Made by a program: the position numbers and the translations under genes
The notes under the pieces: generated by a model
Database searches by the model: none
What the model was told of the DNA's origin: nothing
What the model saw: only the letters and a program-made list of their open reading frames with translations
Shown here: positions 1 to 10,500 of the stretch, piece by piece
How positions within the stretch are numbered: the stretch's first letter is position 1
Layout of the letters: every line of letters begins with the position of its first letter
Source: Chersky-265 sp035275285
Lineage (GTDB): Bacteria > Fibrobacterota > Fibrobacteria > UBA11236
Assembly: GCA_035275285.1 (NCBI GenBank)
Contig: DATENA010000088.1
Span: 1 to 24,152 of the forward strand
DNA length: 24,152 nt
Reading direction: 5' to 3'

Positions 1-34
1 TCTTTTCACGATGCTTTGCCGGCGACAGAGCCAT
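1..34 (-). CDS. N-terminus of an unidentified gene, cut by the window edge
   Basis: Only 11 codons are visible, reading M-A-L-S-P-A-K-H-R-E-K and running off the left edge. The start is supported by a near-perfect Shine-Dalgarno, AAGGAGG at 46-40, five bases before the ATG at 34-32. A possible promoter lies further upstream. I do not recognise the protein from so few residues and assign no function. It follows the decayed RHS fragment, so it is probably the first gene outside the RHS locus and separately transcribed. It could instead be a chance ATG behind a purine-rich stretch. The sequence to the left of the window would settle this. Confidence 0.45.
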   Translation of the reverse strand, partial: MALSPAKHREK

Positions 35-39
35 AGCAG

Positions 40-46
40 CCTCCTT
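40..46 (-). promoter_or_regulatory. Strong Shine-Dalgarno for the gene at the left edge
   Basis: AAGGAGG read on the minus strand, with a five-base spacer (CTGCT) before the ATG at 34-32. It is the best ribosome binding site in the window and is the main reason for calling a gene there. Confidence 0.55.
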
Positions 47-65
47 GTGCGGAAGGAAAACTGCA

Positions 66-93
66 AATTTAGCCCGCGATTGCCGACGATCAA
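66..93 (-). promoter_or_regulatory. Possible sigma-70-type promoter for the left-edge gene
   Basis: On the minus strand TTGATC (93-88) and TAAATT (71-66) are separated by 16 bases, which is a passable -35/-10 pair. It sits about 30 bases upstream of the AAGGAGG and ATG. The rest of 35-130 shows no other gene or strong structure. The match is imperfect and the host's promoter consensus is unknown, so this is tentative. Confidence 0.3.
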
Positions 94-130
94 GCACCAC
101 GTGAAATCCAAGGATCGAATTTCAAGGTAA

Positions 131-463
131 TCAGCATGTTATCCAAATGAGGGGATCTCTGAGGGTATAGTCCGTATCCCCGGAAGGGCCGCTGACCTGG
201 AGCAATTGATCTCGGGAATTATAAGTGTAGTCCAGAGTGTCGCTTCCCTTGATTTGAGCCTTGCGATTGCCTACGGAATCATACAGGAAGGCATTGGCAT
301 AAACATGGGTGCCGGTGCGGGTTTCGCTGACCAGCCGGTAGGAATCGTCGTACCCGTAATTCACGACCGAACTGTCCGCTTCCATCACCCGCGTCCGGAT
401 TCCCGCCTTGTTCAAGGTATAAGTATAGCTTGCCAGGACGCTTCCGGCACAGCCTCGATAGTT
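131..463 (-). pseudogene. Orphan RHS/YD-repeat fragment
   Basis: The frame read leftwards from 463 to the stop at 131 encodes YD-repeat protein with no start codon at its beginning. It aligns without gaps to the end of the second YD-repeat region of the large RHS gene (about 2440-2150): 43 of 83 residues are identical by hand count, including AGIRT, YRL.SE.RTG and NRDQLL. Homology begins directly after the stop of the candidate immunity gene and ends near 160. There the frame runs into unrelated residues and a TGA, so neither a core domain nor a toxin tip follows. At about 52% protein identity it is not a recent copy of the neighbouring gene; it looks like the leftover of a different RHS gene displaced when the present tip was acquired. 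The ATG at 415 gives a 94-aa frame, but nothing suggests it is translated. Confidence 0.8.
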
Positions 464-929
464 AATTAGGAATCAAAAACTTATCGCCGCAGTTAGCGTA
501 ACCCGGATCCCGTACTCGCTTCCGCTCAATAAATTCTTTTACGAACGCGCGCCTTTTGCTCGATGCCCAACTAACCCACACTTTTAGGTCTTCCGAGATA
601 AACTCATCAACGACTCGCTCTCGTCGAACGGCTGCTTCCTTATCATGAGCGTCTATTGGGGCAAGAAGCATTTTTTCAACGCGCTCGGTATTGCCTTCAA
701 TCAAACCGCCGATTGGCCATAAGGGATAATGGAAAAAGAGTTGGCAGGAGCAAGCTCTGCTGAATTCAAGCTGCAACCGTTCATAATCTTCTTTCGTTAC
801 GAAACGAATCGCCACGACATTTTCCCCAAACCGATTCGTTGGCCGTATATCAACAACACCCCAGTCAGCTCCAAATTGTTCAAGGAGAACGGTCGCGTTT
901 TGTGCAAATAGCTCTTCACTGGCAGGCAT
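462..929 (-). CDS. Candidate immunity protein for the RHS toxin tip (155 aa)
   Basis: This small soluble acidic/basic protein has no signal peptide or membrane segment, so a cytoplasmic location is expected. I do not recognise its family. Visible features are a hydrophobic/aromatic patch around residues 60-75 (CSCQLFFHYPLWPIGG) and a charged, probably helical C-terminal half. The role is inferred from position. It starts seven bases after the toxin gene's stop, and its likely Shine-Dalgarno, GGAG at 943-940, lies in the last two sense codons of the toxin gene, ten bases from the ATG. That is the standard toxin-immunity layout of polymorphic toxins, where the small gene directly behind the toxin neutralises it by direct binding. 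Hand-counted GC is about 48%, like the tip and well below the RHS body, so the two probably arrived together. An unrelated acquired gene is possible. Confidence 0.75.
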   Translation of the reverse strand: MPASEELFAQNATVLLEQFGADWGVVDIRPTNRFGENVVAIRFVTKEDYERLQLEFSRACSCQLFFHYPLWPIGGLIEGNTERVEKMLLAPIDAHDKEAAVRRERVVDEFISEDLKVWVSWASSKRRAFVKEFIERKRVRDPGYANCGDKFLIPN

Positions 930-936
930 AAGGGTA

Positions 937-1509
937 TTACTCCGTTAGCGGAATCCAATTTGAGGAGGCTCGCATAAGTCCGCCAGTCCAAATAGGCTTG
1001 TAGGTGTAGTATTGGATCCCACCGCCCTTGCGGATTCGGATATCGTCCGCAGTGATATAAGTATGTGGCGGAATCTTCTCTGGGCCCTCGAGCAAATCCG
1101 CCTTCTTGTAGAGATTGATTTCGATATAAAACTCTCTCTCGTCTTTTGTTGCAAGTTTATCGGTAGCTTCCTCGCCTGAGGTATATTGATCCGGAGTGAA
1201 ATAATTTCCAGCTCCAGTCGGGCTATTGATAACCCCTGTAATGGAAATAGCGCGTTTTGCCCTTTCGGTAGTGTAGTGCCTTAGACGAATTGGAGATTCC
1301 GAACGCGCATCATTAAGCCAGGCTTTCATTGCCTGTTTATCATATCCAAGCTTCTTCATCTCATTCATTGCCTGCTGATTTCCCGTGGTCTGATAAATCA
1401 AGATCAAACCATACAGGCTCGAAGCAATTGAGGCTCCCACGGTTAATTGGGTCACTCGAATTGTATTCGCAAGTGGAGTCGTGTACAAAACGTCAACAGC
1501 CGACATGCG
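937..1509 (-). other. Toxin tip resembling an H-Y-[D/E] ADP-ribosyltransferase
   Basis: These are the 190 residues after DPTG, the variable warhead position of RHS proteins. A hydrophobic stretch (about 3630-3650) precedes a compact domain with LRHYTT (H3691), then GxINSP, GNYFTP (Y3716) and EFYIEI (E3743). Spacings of 25 and 27 residues and the LxHYT...YFT pattern match what I know of the HYD1-type ADP-ribosyltransferase toxins (Tox-ART-HYD1), which use an H-Y-acid triad to transfer ADP-ribose from NAD to a target. The target cannot be read from the sequence. GC is about 47% by hand count against 60% or more in the shell, a sign of separate origin. The family assignment rests on motif recognition only. 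Confidence 0.55.
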
Positions 1510-4500
1510 ACCAGTCGGGTCGAATTTGCTCAATGGAGATTGATCGGCGTACAAGTACGAATGTTGGCTAATTGGTTTCCCAACCTTGCCAGCATAAGGA
1601 TCCACGGATGCGAAGCGCCCAGTTTTCGGATCCATTTGGCGGGCCCTGAGATTGTAGAGGCCAGCGCTCCCGTCAAATTGTTCCCCGGTATAGAGGTAGG
1701 CATTGGGTGTGGACCCACTCGAGAACAGCGTCTCACCAAAGGCCGTGTACACGGTCGAATCCGTCGCCGTACCCGTTGAGTCGGTCAACAACCGCGTTGA
1801 GCCCTGCCCATCGGCCAGGTAGTAGTGCGCCGCACCGCTCCTCCGCAAGCTCACTCTATCAAGGCCCACCACGTATTCCGCGACCAAGCTGTTGCTCCCA
1901 TCGGTTTCGGCGATGACCTGGCCGTACAGCAGTAGCGGATCGATCAGGTACTGCCTCACGGTCGAGCCTGTGGAGTCTTTCACCCGTCGCCCATCGGCGT
2001 CGTATTGGTACTTCACGCTCACGCCCAGCCCATACAGCGAGTCGAGCCGGTCTTCGTCGCGCCAGCGGTAATGAGTCGTGCCGCCCACTTCGGCCTTGGT
2101 CAGCATCCGCCCCGCCGAGTCATAGGCATACAGCGTCGAGTCCGCCCCGTCCCACTCGCTCAAGAGCTGGTCCCGGTTGTTGTACGCGTAATTCGTCGTC
2201 ACTCCCCGGTGGACTTTCGTCAAGCGATTGCCCACCAGATCATAGGTGTACGTCATCGTGTCAGTATGGTTCCCGGTCCGCCGCTCGCTCTTCAAGCGGT
2301 ACAAGCTGTCGTAGGCAAAGAAGGCCTTGCTGCTGTCCTTCTCGGTGACTTGCGTGCGAATGCCAGCCGCGCTCAGGGCGTAGGCATAGTGGGCCAGGAT
2401 CGTCCCCGCCTTATAGTGCCGCACCCGCGTGAGTCGGTTCAGGGCGTCGTATTGATACCCGCTCGTGGTCCCATTAGGGCTCACCACGGAGTCGCGATTG
2501 CCAACAGCATCGTAATGGTAGGTGGTAGTCTTGTTTTGCGGTGACACCACGCTATCCATCCGGTTCAGGCTGTCGTAGGCATAGCGGGTGGTGTCGAAGG
2601 GCGTGATCATATGCGTGCGATTTCCCTGACGGTCGTATCTATTCTCTATGAATTGGCCGTTGGGATGCAAGGTTTTCTTGAGCCGGCCCCTTGAGTCATA
2701 GGTGTATTTTGTGAGTCCGCGGTGGTCTGTGACGGAATCCTGCTTGCCGTCGGGGGTATAGGTGATGGAGAGCTGATGCCCGCCGGCATAGCTGCGGTGG
2801 GTTTCCCGTCCCAGGGCATTATAGGTGTGGACCGTGCTGTCCCCTACCCCGTTGACATGGTAGAGCATATTCCCTTCCGCATCATATCCCCAGCGTTCCT
2901 GATCGCTGTTGGGGTAGGTGCGGGAGGATTGCCGGTTCAGCTTGTCATAGGCCATAGTGGTGGTATGGCCGTTGGCATCGGTTTGGGAGAGGCGGTTGTT
3001 GTTGGCATCGTAGGCATATCGGGTGATGAATCCCATGGGATCCTTCACGGAAACCAGGTTGCCGACGGCATCGTAGGCGAAGGTGGTGGTTTTGCCTTCC
3101 GGGTCGATTTCCGAGACCTTCTGTCCCGCCGCATCATAGGTGGTTTTTCGGCTCGAAGCGTCCGGGTAAATGGTTTCGATAAGCCTATCGTACAGATCAT
3201 AGCAATAGGTGGTGGTATGGTTCAGGGCGTCCGTTTGGGAAATCTTCCGGCCCGCGGCATCATAGGCGAAGCGCATGGCATGGCCCAAGGCGTCGAGTAT
3301 CAGGGTATCCCTGCCGGCCTTGTCCAGGAAATAGTGAGTCTTGTTTCCCCGCGCATCCAGGGAGGCCTTGCGACGGCCCAGGGAATCGTATTCGGTTTTG
3401 ACGATGGAGGTGTCTGCGAATTCGGTTTCCAGGAGCCTGCCCTCGGCGTCGTAGCGGAACTTCGTGGTCCGGCCGACCTCGTCGGTGGATTGGCTCATCT
3501 TGCCGCGGCCGTCGTAAGTCTTACGGCGGACGGTGCCATCGGGAAGGCTGTCCACGGTTTTGTTGCCGTTCAGATCGAATTTGTAGAAGGTGGAGGCGTT
3601 ACGCTTGTCCTTGTCCTGGATGACCCGGCCCGTGGCATCATAGTAATGGGTCGCAACGTTGCCGAGGGCGTCTTCCGAGGTGAGCAATTTCCCGTCGGCA
3701 TCGTAGGTATTGGTGGTGGTATTGCCGCGGGCATCGGTTTCTTCCGTCAGGTTTCCTTGGGCATCATAGGCGAATTTCCGGGTCCTGCCCAAGGCATCGG
3801 TGGTCATGGTCTTTCTGCCCAGGGCATCGTAAACATGCGTGGTTTGGCGGCCCAGGGCGTCCTTTTCCGAGGCCAGGTTGCCCTGCCCATCGAAGACGTA
3901 TTCCATTTGCAACTTGTTGTCGGGGCCGAAGGATTTCAGCAGATTGCCCCTTGGATCATACTCATGCCGGGTCACCCGGCCCAGAGGATCGGTTTCGGAC
4001 AAGAGCTTGCCCTGATCGTTGAAGGTCCTTTCGGTCACGTGGCCCAGCTCGTCCACGTGCCGGATCTCGTTCCCTTGGGCATCAAACGTGGAGATGGTGG
4101 TGGCGCCGTTGGGAGCAAGCGTTCCGATCTGGTTTCCCACGGAATCGTAGCTGTAGCCCCAGGTGAATCCCATCGCATCCGTCTTGGAGAGGACGTTGCC
4201 CTGGGCATCGTAGCTGAAGCGGGTGATGCCGCCTTCGGCATCTTCGAGGGTTTCTTGCCGGTTGGCCAGGTCATGGGAGGCCAGGACAGTGTCGCCCGCG
4301 GGTGTGATTTGCCGGATCATCCGGCCCGCGGAGTCGTACTCGGTGCGAGAGACGCGCACTCCGCGCGGATCGAGGATGTCCGTAAGGAAATGGTCCTGGG
4401 CGTATTTGTATTGGGTGACGTTGCCGAGCGGATCCGCGCTGGAGGCCAGGTTGCCGTGGCTGTCGTAGGTATAGGCCACCGTGCGCCGCTGTTCGTCCAC

Positions 4501-7500
4501 GATGGACGTGATCCGGCCCTTGGAATCCCGGTTGAAGAGCAGTTCATCGCCGGTGGAGTGGGTGACGCCGGTGGCGGTCAGGGTGATGCGGTTGCCGTTG
4601 GGATCGGCGATTTCCACCACGCCGTCCCGGTTCTGATCGAGGATGAAACGGGTGCCATCGGTGAGGGTCAATTGGTAGCGGGAGGGATCGTAGAAGGCCA
4701 TGCCGTCCGGCTGCATCAGGTCGTCGGCGTTGCGTTGGAAAACACCGCCGTCCAGAGCTTCGAGCTTGGAATACACGCCTTTGCGGGCCACGTAGGCCAC
4801 CGTGCCCATGACCGGGCTGAAAAGGGCCTGATCGAAGGTGGGGACGATGTCGAAGACCTGGTCGCGTTGGCCGGGCAGGCGCACCGACACGGTATGGGGT
4901 TTGGTAGGCAGGATTTTCCACGAGGTGAAGGGGCCGCCCGAGCGGCTGATGGTCCAGCCTTCGCCGGCCACGTTGTTTTCGGTCAAGGTGACGGACTTCA
5001 TGTCGAGCTTCCAGCCGAAACCAAAATCACCTTCCTGCTTGTCCTGGCTACTGTAGGTGCGCAGCACCTCCAGGTTCAGGCCGGGCAGCTGGATGGAAAG
5101 GTCCTTGAAGGACAGACTGAAGGTCCCGATCTTGGCTTCCCCCGAGATCCGCACGGGTACGGAGGTGCGCTTGACGTTATGGAAAGCGTCTACCACGGAG
5201 AGGATAAGCTCATAGTCCCCGTTTTCCCGGACGGTCGCGTCCAGGAAGCCCAGGGTGTCATTGCTGACAGAGCGGGTGGAGCGGAAGAATTCCACCGTAT
5301 CGTCGCTTCCCTTCCAAAGATAGGCGAGGCTGTAATAGGCAAAATGGGCATCGGTGGCGGTGCCTTTGACCAAGGTGCGGAGATAGAGCACGGAATCGGC
5401 GGCGGGAGAGGTGAGGATGGCTTGGGGAAGGGTGGATTCGTCCCCCGTGCCGGTGACCAGGACCGTGTCCACGACGGAGGCGAAATTGCGGCTCATATCA
5501 TAGGCGGTGGCGAAGGCAGGAAGCTTGCCCTTGAGGGTGGCCAGGACCTTGGTGACGAAGGGGGTGGTGAAAGCCACATATCGGCCGTCCACCTGGAGCC
5601 AAACCCGCTCGGGGTCCAAAGCGGTATTGTCGGAGGCGGTTACCGTGAAGGTTACGCTGTCCCCCACGGCCGGCGAAGAAGGGCTGTGGCTGATGGACAG
5701 GGTGGGAGGCGTGTTGTCGGCCGAGACGCTGACGAGGAGGCCGCCGCGGGCGACGGTGCGGCGGCCCTTGGCGTCCTGGGCGATGGCCGTAAGGGTGTGC
5801 ACGCCTTCGGTGGCGCGCGAGAAGGTGCAGGCTAGGCTGGTGAGGGTGACCAGGGAATCGTCCACGTACAGTTGCACGGAGGTGATGGTGGTATCGCTAG
5901 TGGCCTGGACCGTGGCGGTGATCGATTGGCCCGGAGTGGCCGGGTTCTTGGTCAGGAATATCCGCACCACGGGTCCGCTCCCGGTCAGGGCGCGTGGCTT
6001 GGCCGGCAGATATGGGATACGTTGGAAGGCATATGGATTCCTGAACGGGGAATCCGTTTCATTGAGGGTGGCTTGCAGGTTGTCCAGCGCCGCCTGGGCG
6101 GATGGTCCGGGCAGACAGGAGGCGATGGGATTGCGCGCGAAGATGCGGTGGAAGACTGGAGGCGTGGCGGCCTGCAGGGTCGCCAGGCGGCCCGGGGCCA
6201 GGGAAGGGAGCTGGCTTTGGATCCAGGCGGGCAAGCTGGTGGAAATGAATTGCGGATTGGGGAAGGAGCCGTTGACCGGGCTGTTCCAATCCCTGGAGTT
6301 GGGGTAGAGCTGCCCGATCAGGGGAAGGGCGGGAAAATCGTTGGCGACGGGATCGCTGGGGAGCGCGAATGCCCCGGTCACGAAGGCGGCGGGATCGGGA
6401 TTGGCGGCCAGGGATTGTCCGTAGGCGGAATCCTTGGCCGTGACCTGATCCGTGAAACCCAGGTCGCCGGTCAAGGCACCTGAAGCGTTGGTGATGGCCA
6501 CCAGGGTGCCCTTGGCATCGTAATGGAAGTAGCGTACTCCGGTGCTGTCCTTTTCCCACAGGATTTCGCCTTCCCGGGGGCCCATACCATAGTCGATGAC
6601 CTTGGTGCCGAGCCTATAGGTGGCGGTGAGGCCGGCGGTTTGGCTCTGGCTTTGGGGATCCAGGAACAAATCGAGCTGGCTTCCCAGCCGGGTGTCGGCC
6701 ACGGGGACCCGGTTCACGTCCGGGGTGAAGGCGCGCGTCGTGCCGTCGGGCGCATGGATGCGGACCAGATCGCCTTTGCTGGTATATTGATAATGAGTGG
6801 AACCGGCGACGTCCGAAGCGCGGGTCAGGTTGCCGTTGGCATCGAAGGCGAAGGCGCGGCGATGCGCGCCGGAAATGCTGTCCAGGCGATCGCGGGTGTA
6901 ATGGTAGACGGCGGTGTCCGGCAGCCCGCCGTGGGTTTCCACCTCCAAGGCTTTGCGACCCGAAGCATTGTAGGCGATGATCCTGCTGCTGCCGTCCGGA
7001 TAGAGGATGGATTTGAGGCGGTCCAGGCGGTCGTAGGCATAGGTGTAGACGCCTTGGGGCGTGCGCTCGGAGAGCAGGTTGCCGATGCCGTCGTAAGCAT
7101 ATTGGAACCGGTCCAGGACCGTGCCCGCGCCGTTGAAATGGGTCAGTTCGGCGACGCGGCCCGAAGCGTCATAGCGGGTTTCCGTGCGGGTGCCATTGGG
7201 ATAGCTGGCCCGGATGCGGCGGCCCATGCCGTCGTATTCGAAGCCGGTAAGGCCTCCCAGGACGTCCTTGATTTCGATCAGGCGGTCCAGGCCGTCGTAC
7301 TTGTAGGTGGTCAGCTCGTTTTCGCCATTGATGCGGGCCGTCAGGTTTCCGGCGGCATCGTACTCGTAGCGGATGGATTTGGCCAAGCCCTGGTCCAGGA
7401 ACTCCGCCAAGCGACCGCGCTTGTCGTACTTGTATTGATAGCTGACCTTGCCGTTGGAGGCCAGGGTTTTCCGCCCGTCCGCATCGTAGGCGAAAGTGTC

Positions 7501-10500
7501 CACAGCCCCGTCCTGATAGGCGATGCGGACGATGCGGCCGGTCTTACCGTACAGAAAGCGGGTGGTGTCCCCGTTCGGATCCACCGCCGTGCTGCGGCGG
7601 CCGGCGGCATCGTAGGTGTAACGGGTATAGGCGCCCAGGAGGTTTTTTTCCTGGAGCAGATTGCCGGCCTTGTCATAGGCATAGGAGGTGGTATCCCGGC
7701 CTGGAGCGATGGAATAGATCTTCTGGCCCAGGGCGTTGTAAACGTACAAGGTGGTGTCCCCGGGAAGGGTGAGGACGTGGGTGAGGCGGCCTTCGGAATC
7801 ATAGCCGTACAGGGTCATGCGGCCGTTGGATTGGATGGCGGAGGTCTTCTGCCCCCGGCTGTTGTAAGCGAAGCGAGTGGTATGTCCGAGCGGATCGGTG
7901 ACGCTTTTCAATCGGTACGAAGCTTCGCGTTCCAGGTGGAAAAGGTGGCCGGTCTTATCCCGGATGTCGCAGGGTTCGAGCTCTTCCCCGCAGAATCCCT
8001 GCTGCATGGCCTGTCCCAGGGGGTCCACGACTTTCTTGAGCCTGCCTCCGCCCGTCTGGCCTTCGTATTCGAAGCGGGTTTTCCGGCCCAGGGGATCGGT
8101 CCTGGAGATGAGTTGGCCCAGGGCATTGAATTCCTGTCCGGCCACGGACCCGTCCGGATATCGGATTTCCACGGGATTGCCATTCCCGTCGCGGAACACC
8201 TTGGTGGTGTCTCCGGAAGCGTCGACGTATCCCAGGTGCCGGCCGGCGGCATCATACAGATTCTTGGTGGCGTTGCCCGCGGCATCGATCAGGGAGACCA
8301 AGCGATCCTTCTTGTCCAGGATCAGGCGGGTGGTGTCCCTGACCCCGTTCACAAAGCCCGCCAGCCGGCCGAGGGAATCGTACAGGTAACGGGTGGTGTC
8401 CCCCACCGGATTGACCAGGAGATTGACGCCACCGGTGGCATTATAGGCATAGATGAGGGTATCAGCCGCGCGGCCCACCTTCCGGGTCAACTGCCCTTGG
8501 CCGTCGTACAGGAAGGTCTCATGGGTCCCATCCGCATTGTCTTGTTGCTGCAGATGGCCCTTATCGGTGTACCCGTAGCGAATCGAGGTCCCTTCCGTGG
8601 CGTTGGAGTCCAGGGTCACCAGGTTGAGGGAATCGTAAGCATAGAGCTTGCGGGTGCTGTCCGGGAGGATTTCCGAAACCTTGTTCCCGGAAGCGTCATA
8701 CGCGGCCTCATAGGCGAATCCGCGGCTGTCCTGCTTGAAAACGAGGTTGCCCCGGGCATCGTAGCGCGTGATCTCCCGGTTGCCGTTCCCGTCCACCTTG
8801 AGGGTGGGGAAACCGTGGGGATCGTAAAAGGAGGTGGCTTCCCGGCCGCCGGGATCCACTTCCACGAATAAGCGGTGCCCATAGTCGTGGATGTAGCTGG
8901 TCACGCCGCCCTGGGGATCGGTGTGTTCCATCAAGCGATCCTTCTGGTCGTACAGGTAGAAGCGGGCGTTTCCAAGGCCATCGGTCTTGGATGCCAGATT
9001 GTGATCTTCGAAATAGGTGAAATCGGTGGACGCGCCGGCCGCATCGGTGAAGCCGGCCAGGTCCCCCGCCCCATTGACGTCGAACGCCACCGTGCGCCCC
9101 AGGGAATCCTTCACGGAAGTCAATTCGCCGCTCGCATAGTGGAAGGTAAGCAAGGTGGCTCCCGCCGCGTTCTTCACCTTGTCGGCTTTGCCCGCGGCCG
9201 TGGTGTCCACAAACAACCCGAGACCGTCTTTGTTCACGATGGAAAGCACTTGGCCAGAGAGGGCGAAGGTCCATGTGGTATTATCCTTGCGGCGCATTTC
9301 GTACAGGGAGCCGGAGGCCCTCAGGGAGGCGGAGAACGCGGCGGGCCTGAGGTAAGTGCCGGAGGAATCGTGGAACACCTGCGCCAATTGATCGTCATCG
9401 TAAAAAGTGACCTTGGCCCCGCCGCCCTCTGCGAACAGCCTGCGGCCGAAGGCATGCTGCCAACCATAACCCATTTCCGAAGCGTACTGGCGCTGGCTGT
9501 TGTATCCGAAGGTGAACACGGCCGGAATGCCCTTGGAAGGCACCACCAATTCGGTATGATCGGACACGTATTGGCCGTTGGCGTGGTAGATGCGCGAATC
9601 GGCCCCGGAGCAGGCGCAGCCGGGCTTCTCATCGTTATTCTCATCCCCGCCGGTCTCATCCCCACCCGCATAGCGTCCGGAAATGATGTAGTCACCGCTT
9701 CCCGAGGCCGCATTCAAAAGGACGTACCCGGTGCCCGTCCATTGGTTGCGGGTCACTTGCGCTTTGGGGAGGATGGCGATTTTCCCCAGGCCCAGCGCAT
9801 TGCAGATATCCGCCACGGCGTCGGCGTCCAGGAAGGCGAAAGAGGCGATCTTGGCATCGATGTTCGCGGCCGTCAGGGTATCCTTGGCGATGCCGGCCGC
9901 GGCGGCGAGTTGTAAAACCTTCACCGTGGAGATGAAGTCTTTCGAGTTCACAGACTCGCCGGATTGGTGCTCCAGGAAACTGCTCTGGGCGCCTATCAAG
10001 CGGTTGAACACCGTGCTGGCAACAGTAGCCGTCCCCAGGGGCACGATGCCCAGGTAGAAGCGTTCGGCGCTGAACACGGTGCCTTCCCGGGTCCAGGAGT
10101 TCGCCAAACCGAACAATCCGCCTACGACCATCTTGGTCGCACTGAATCCCGCGTGCACGCCGCCCACGTACCGGTAATTGAAATAGCCGGCCAGGCGTTC
10201 GGCACTGACGCCGAAATCATAGTAGTACTTCGCGCCCAGGAGATAGCGCCTTTGGGCGGTGAGGGCGCGCTCCGGCACCGCGCTGTCGTTCTGGAGACGG
10301 GAAAGGACCGCGATATGGTGGGTGAACGCCCCGGCGGAAATGCCGCCCTGGGCCAGCAAAAGAGCCGTTTCCGCCCCCGCCACGGCGGGGAACTTTTCGG
10401 TTTCCACGTTCAGGTGCTGGCCGGAAATGTCCAGCCGAACCTGCAGTTTCTGGCCGGCGCCGATCTCATCGCCCACCTGAACGATTTCCCCGTCGATACG

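Noticed and set aside
150..197. Possible terminator hairpin GGGGAT...ATCCCC.
   Set aside because: The stem is only six pairs with a loop of about 20 bases and no T-tract follows on either strand. It lies inside the RHS fragment.
206..469. Plus-strand open frame of 87 codons opposite the RHS fragment.
   Set aside because: No ribosome binding site, and the opposite strand shows clear YD-repeat homology over the same bases.
2722..5835. Long plus-strand open frame of 1037 codons, and similar plus-strand frames at 6523-8871, 12447-14846, 16605-18617 and 19713-21833.
   Set aside because: They lie opposite genes with clear domains. The regular codon pattern and high GC of those genes suppress stops on the other strand. 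The products are Gly/Val/Ile-rich with no recognisable domain.
1960..9030. Short recurring words such as gcatcgtaggc at about 63-base spacing, resembling a CRISPR or direct-repeat array.
   Set aside because: The words code for the Tyr-Asp pair of YD repeats in frame; units diverge and no constant repeat with unique spacers exists.
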